Part shown: positions 5,716 through 6,680 of the stretch, one piece after another | How positions within the stretch are numbered: position 1 is the stretch's first letter | Layout of the letters: the number at the start of each line of letters is the position of its first letter | Source of the DNA: Sulfuriferula sp. | GTDB taxonomy: Bacteria > Pseudomonadota > Gammaproteobacteria > Burkholderiales > Sulfuriferulaceae | Direction of reading: 5' to 3' | Length of the DNA: 6,680 bases | Assembly (NCBI GenBank): GCA_027311185.1 | Contig: DAICZK010000081.1 | Location: 1 to 6,680 of the forward strand | Made by a program: the position numbers and the translations under genes | Notes under the pieces: model-generated | What the model was told of the DNA's origin: nothing | The model's database searches: none | Seen by the model: the letters and a program-made list of their open reading frames with translations, nothing else

Positions 5716-6396
5716 ACTATGCAAGTCGGCGCTCGGTACGGCGGCAGTAATGCCGTCCCAGGCCGCGAAATTGGCGAGCAGCGCCAGTCCTGCGGTCTGA
5801 CTTTTTTCAGGATGGAACTGCACTGCAAAAATATTGCCGGCGGCGACCGCGCAGGCGAACGGGAATGGATACAGGCTGTATCCGCTCACCAGTTCGGGAC
5901 GACCCGCTTCGACATAATAACTGTGCACGAAATAAAATCGAGTTTCGTCGGCTATCCCCCGCCACAGCGCGTGGGGGACTGCCTGATGGACTTCGTTCCA
6001 GCCCATGTGCGGAACCTTGAGTCTGTCATGGTGGTTGTCGAACATGGCGGCTTCAGCGAAGCGCAGAACGCGCCCGGGCAAGATACCCAATCCTGCTGCA
6101 TCGCCCTCCTCGCTGTACTCGAACAGCATCTGCATTCCCAGACAAATCCCCAGAAAAGGCTTGGTCGCGGCGGCCTCGCGTACCGCCTCGACCAGGCCGC
6201 GCTGTTGCAATTCCTGCATGCATGCCGCCATGGCGCCCACGCCGGGGAAAACCACGCGGCCGGCGCGCAGGATAACGTCAGGATCGGCGGTCACTGCAAC
6301 GACAGCGCCGGGCGCGACATGCTCAAGCGCCCTGGACACCGAACGCAGATTGCCCATGCCGTAATCGATCACGGCGATATCGACATTCGCGTCCAT
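5701..6396 (-). CDS. hisH: IGP synthase glutaminase subunit HisH
   Basis: HisH is the class I glutamine amidotransferase that releases ammonia into HisF. The 231-residue protein has I-A-V-I-D-Y-G-M-G-N-L-R-S-V at the N-terminus (8-20), F-P-G-V-G-A-M (50-56), and the nucleophile in L-G-I-C-L-G-M-Q (Cys85). P-H-M-G-W-N (129-134), F-V-H-S-Y-Y (156-161) and F-H-P-E-K-S-Q (His195, Glu197) complete the catalytic triad. The open frame reaches 6426, but ATG 6396 is preferred. It gives the usual short N-terminus, lies 1 nt after the hisB stop, and has AAAGG upstream, whereas the longer start would overlap hisB. The C-terminus runs some 18 residues past the usual L-L-A-N-F-A-A-W end, in AT-rich sequence without conserved character. 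Confidence 0.97.
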   Translation of the reverse strand: MDANVDIAVIDYGMGNLRSVSRALEHVAPGAVVAVTADPDVILRAGRVVFPGVGAMAACMQELQQRGLVEAVREAAATKPFLGICLGMQMLFEYSEEGDAAGLGILPGRVLRFAEAAMFDNHHDRLKVPHMGWNEVHQAVPHALWRGIADETRFYFVHSYYVEAGRPELVSGYSLYPFPFACAVAAGNIFAVQFHPEKSQTAGLALLANFAAWDGITAAVPSADLHSEYSL

Positions 6397-6397
6397 T

Positions 6398-6680
6398 TTA
6401 AAGGCAACCTTTAGTCGAGGGTACAACCCCGCTCATGCGCGGATCAAGCTCAACGGCCATGCGCAACGCCCGACCGAATGCCTTGAATATCGTCTCGGCC
6501 TGATGATGGGCGTTATCACCGCGCAAATTATCGATGTGCAGACTGATTCCCGCATGATTGACCAGCCCCTGAAAAAACTCGTGAAACAGATCGACATCAA
6601 ACTGCCCGATGGTGGCCCGGGTAAAATTCACGTGATATTCGAGTCCGGGACGACCAGAGAGATCAAGGACGACGCGCGAC
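6398..6680 (-). CDS. hisB: Imidazoleglycerol-phosphate dehydratase HisB, C-terminal part (5' end outside window)
   Basis: HisB dehydrates IGP to imidazole-acetol phosphate, the step after HisH-HisF. The last 93 residues are present. They begin with [11 protein letters not shown], then [20 protein letters not shown]. The Mn-binding [17 protein letters not shown] follows, and the protein ends V-P-S-T-K-G-C-L. The block starts directly at the right edge without any initiator, so the GTG at 6631 is internal and the gene continues off the window. The stop at 6398-6400 is 1 nt from the hisH ATG. Whether a HisB phosphatase domain is fused upstream cannot be seen; in Betaproteobacteria the dehydratase is usually alone. 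Confidence 0.97.
   Translation of the reverse strand, partial: SRVVLDLSGRPGLEYHVNFTRATIGQFDVDLFHEFFQGLVNHAGISLHIDNLRGDNAHHQAETIFKAFGRALRMAVELDPRMSGVVPSTKGCL

Noticed and set aside
6397..6426. Upstream extension of hisH
   Set aside because: It would overlap the hisB end, and the added residues are not part of the HisH fold.
1..6680. CRISPR arrays, tRNA or rRNA genes, insertion sequences, defence or toxin-antitoxin genes
   Set aside because: No regular repeats, cloverleaf, transposase or known defence motifs were seen on either strand.

Overview
The window looks like a piece of a betaproteobacterial chromosome. The main evidence is a minus-strand block hisB-hisH-hisA-hisF-hisI-hisE-HIT-tatA-tatB-tatC with unfused hisI and hisE. 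From general knowledge, this gene order is common in Betaproteobacteria. Genus cannot be read from the sequence; a Nitrosomonadales-like lineage is only a guess.

Layout on the plus strand. Bases 1-620 hold the end of a PEGA-domain protein, followed with a 4-nt overlap by a small lipoprotein with a TPR-like body. The lipoprotein resembles the T6SS-associated TssQ family, so this is probably the tail of a type VI secretion accessory cluster that continues off the left edge. Bases 621-1581 contain no intact gene. They hold broken pieces of one or more TolB-like (PD40) beta-propeller genes on the minus strand, with an internal stop, a frameshift and an inverted partial copy. An AT-rich stretch with no supported gene follows.

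Layout on the minus strand. From 6680 down to 1582 runs a tightly packed operon. hisB, hisH, hisA, hisF, hisI and hisE encode the middle and second-step enzymes of histidine biosynthesis. HisH and HisF form the IGP synthase that makes the substrate of HisB, HisA supplies its substrate PRFAR, and HisE and HisI act just before HisA. A HIT-family nucleotide hydrolase links the his genes to tatABC, the twin-arginine translocase for folded proteins. Junctions overlap by 1-4 nt (usually ATGA) or are separated by no more than 14 nt. The exception is a 54-nt AT-rich gap between hisH and hisA.

Two oddities fall in otherwise ordinary genes. hisF is split by a net frameshift near codon 41, which may be a sequencing error or a true lesion. 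The HIT protein has Asn in place of the third histidine of its signature. I see no new defence, mobile or RNA system; the most unusual structure is the scrambled propeller debris at about 640-1319.
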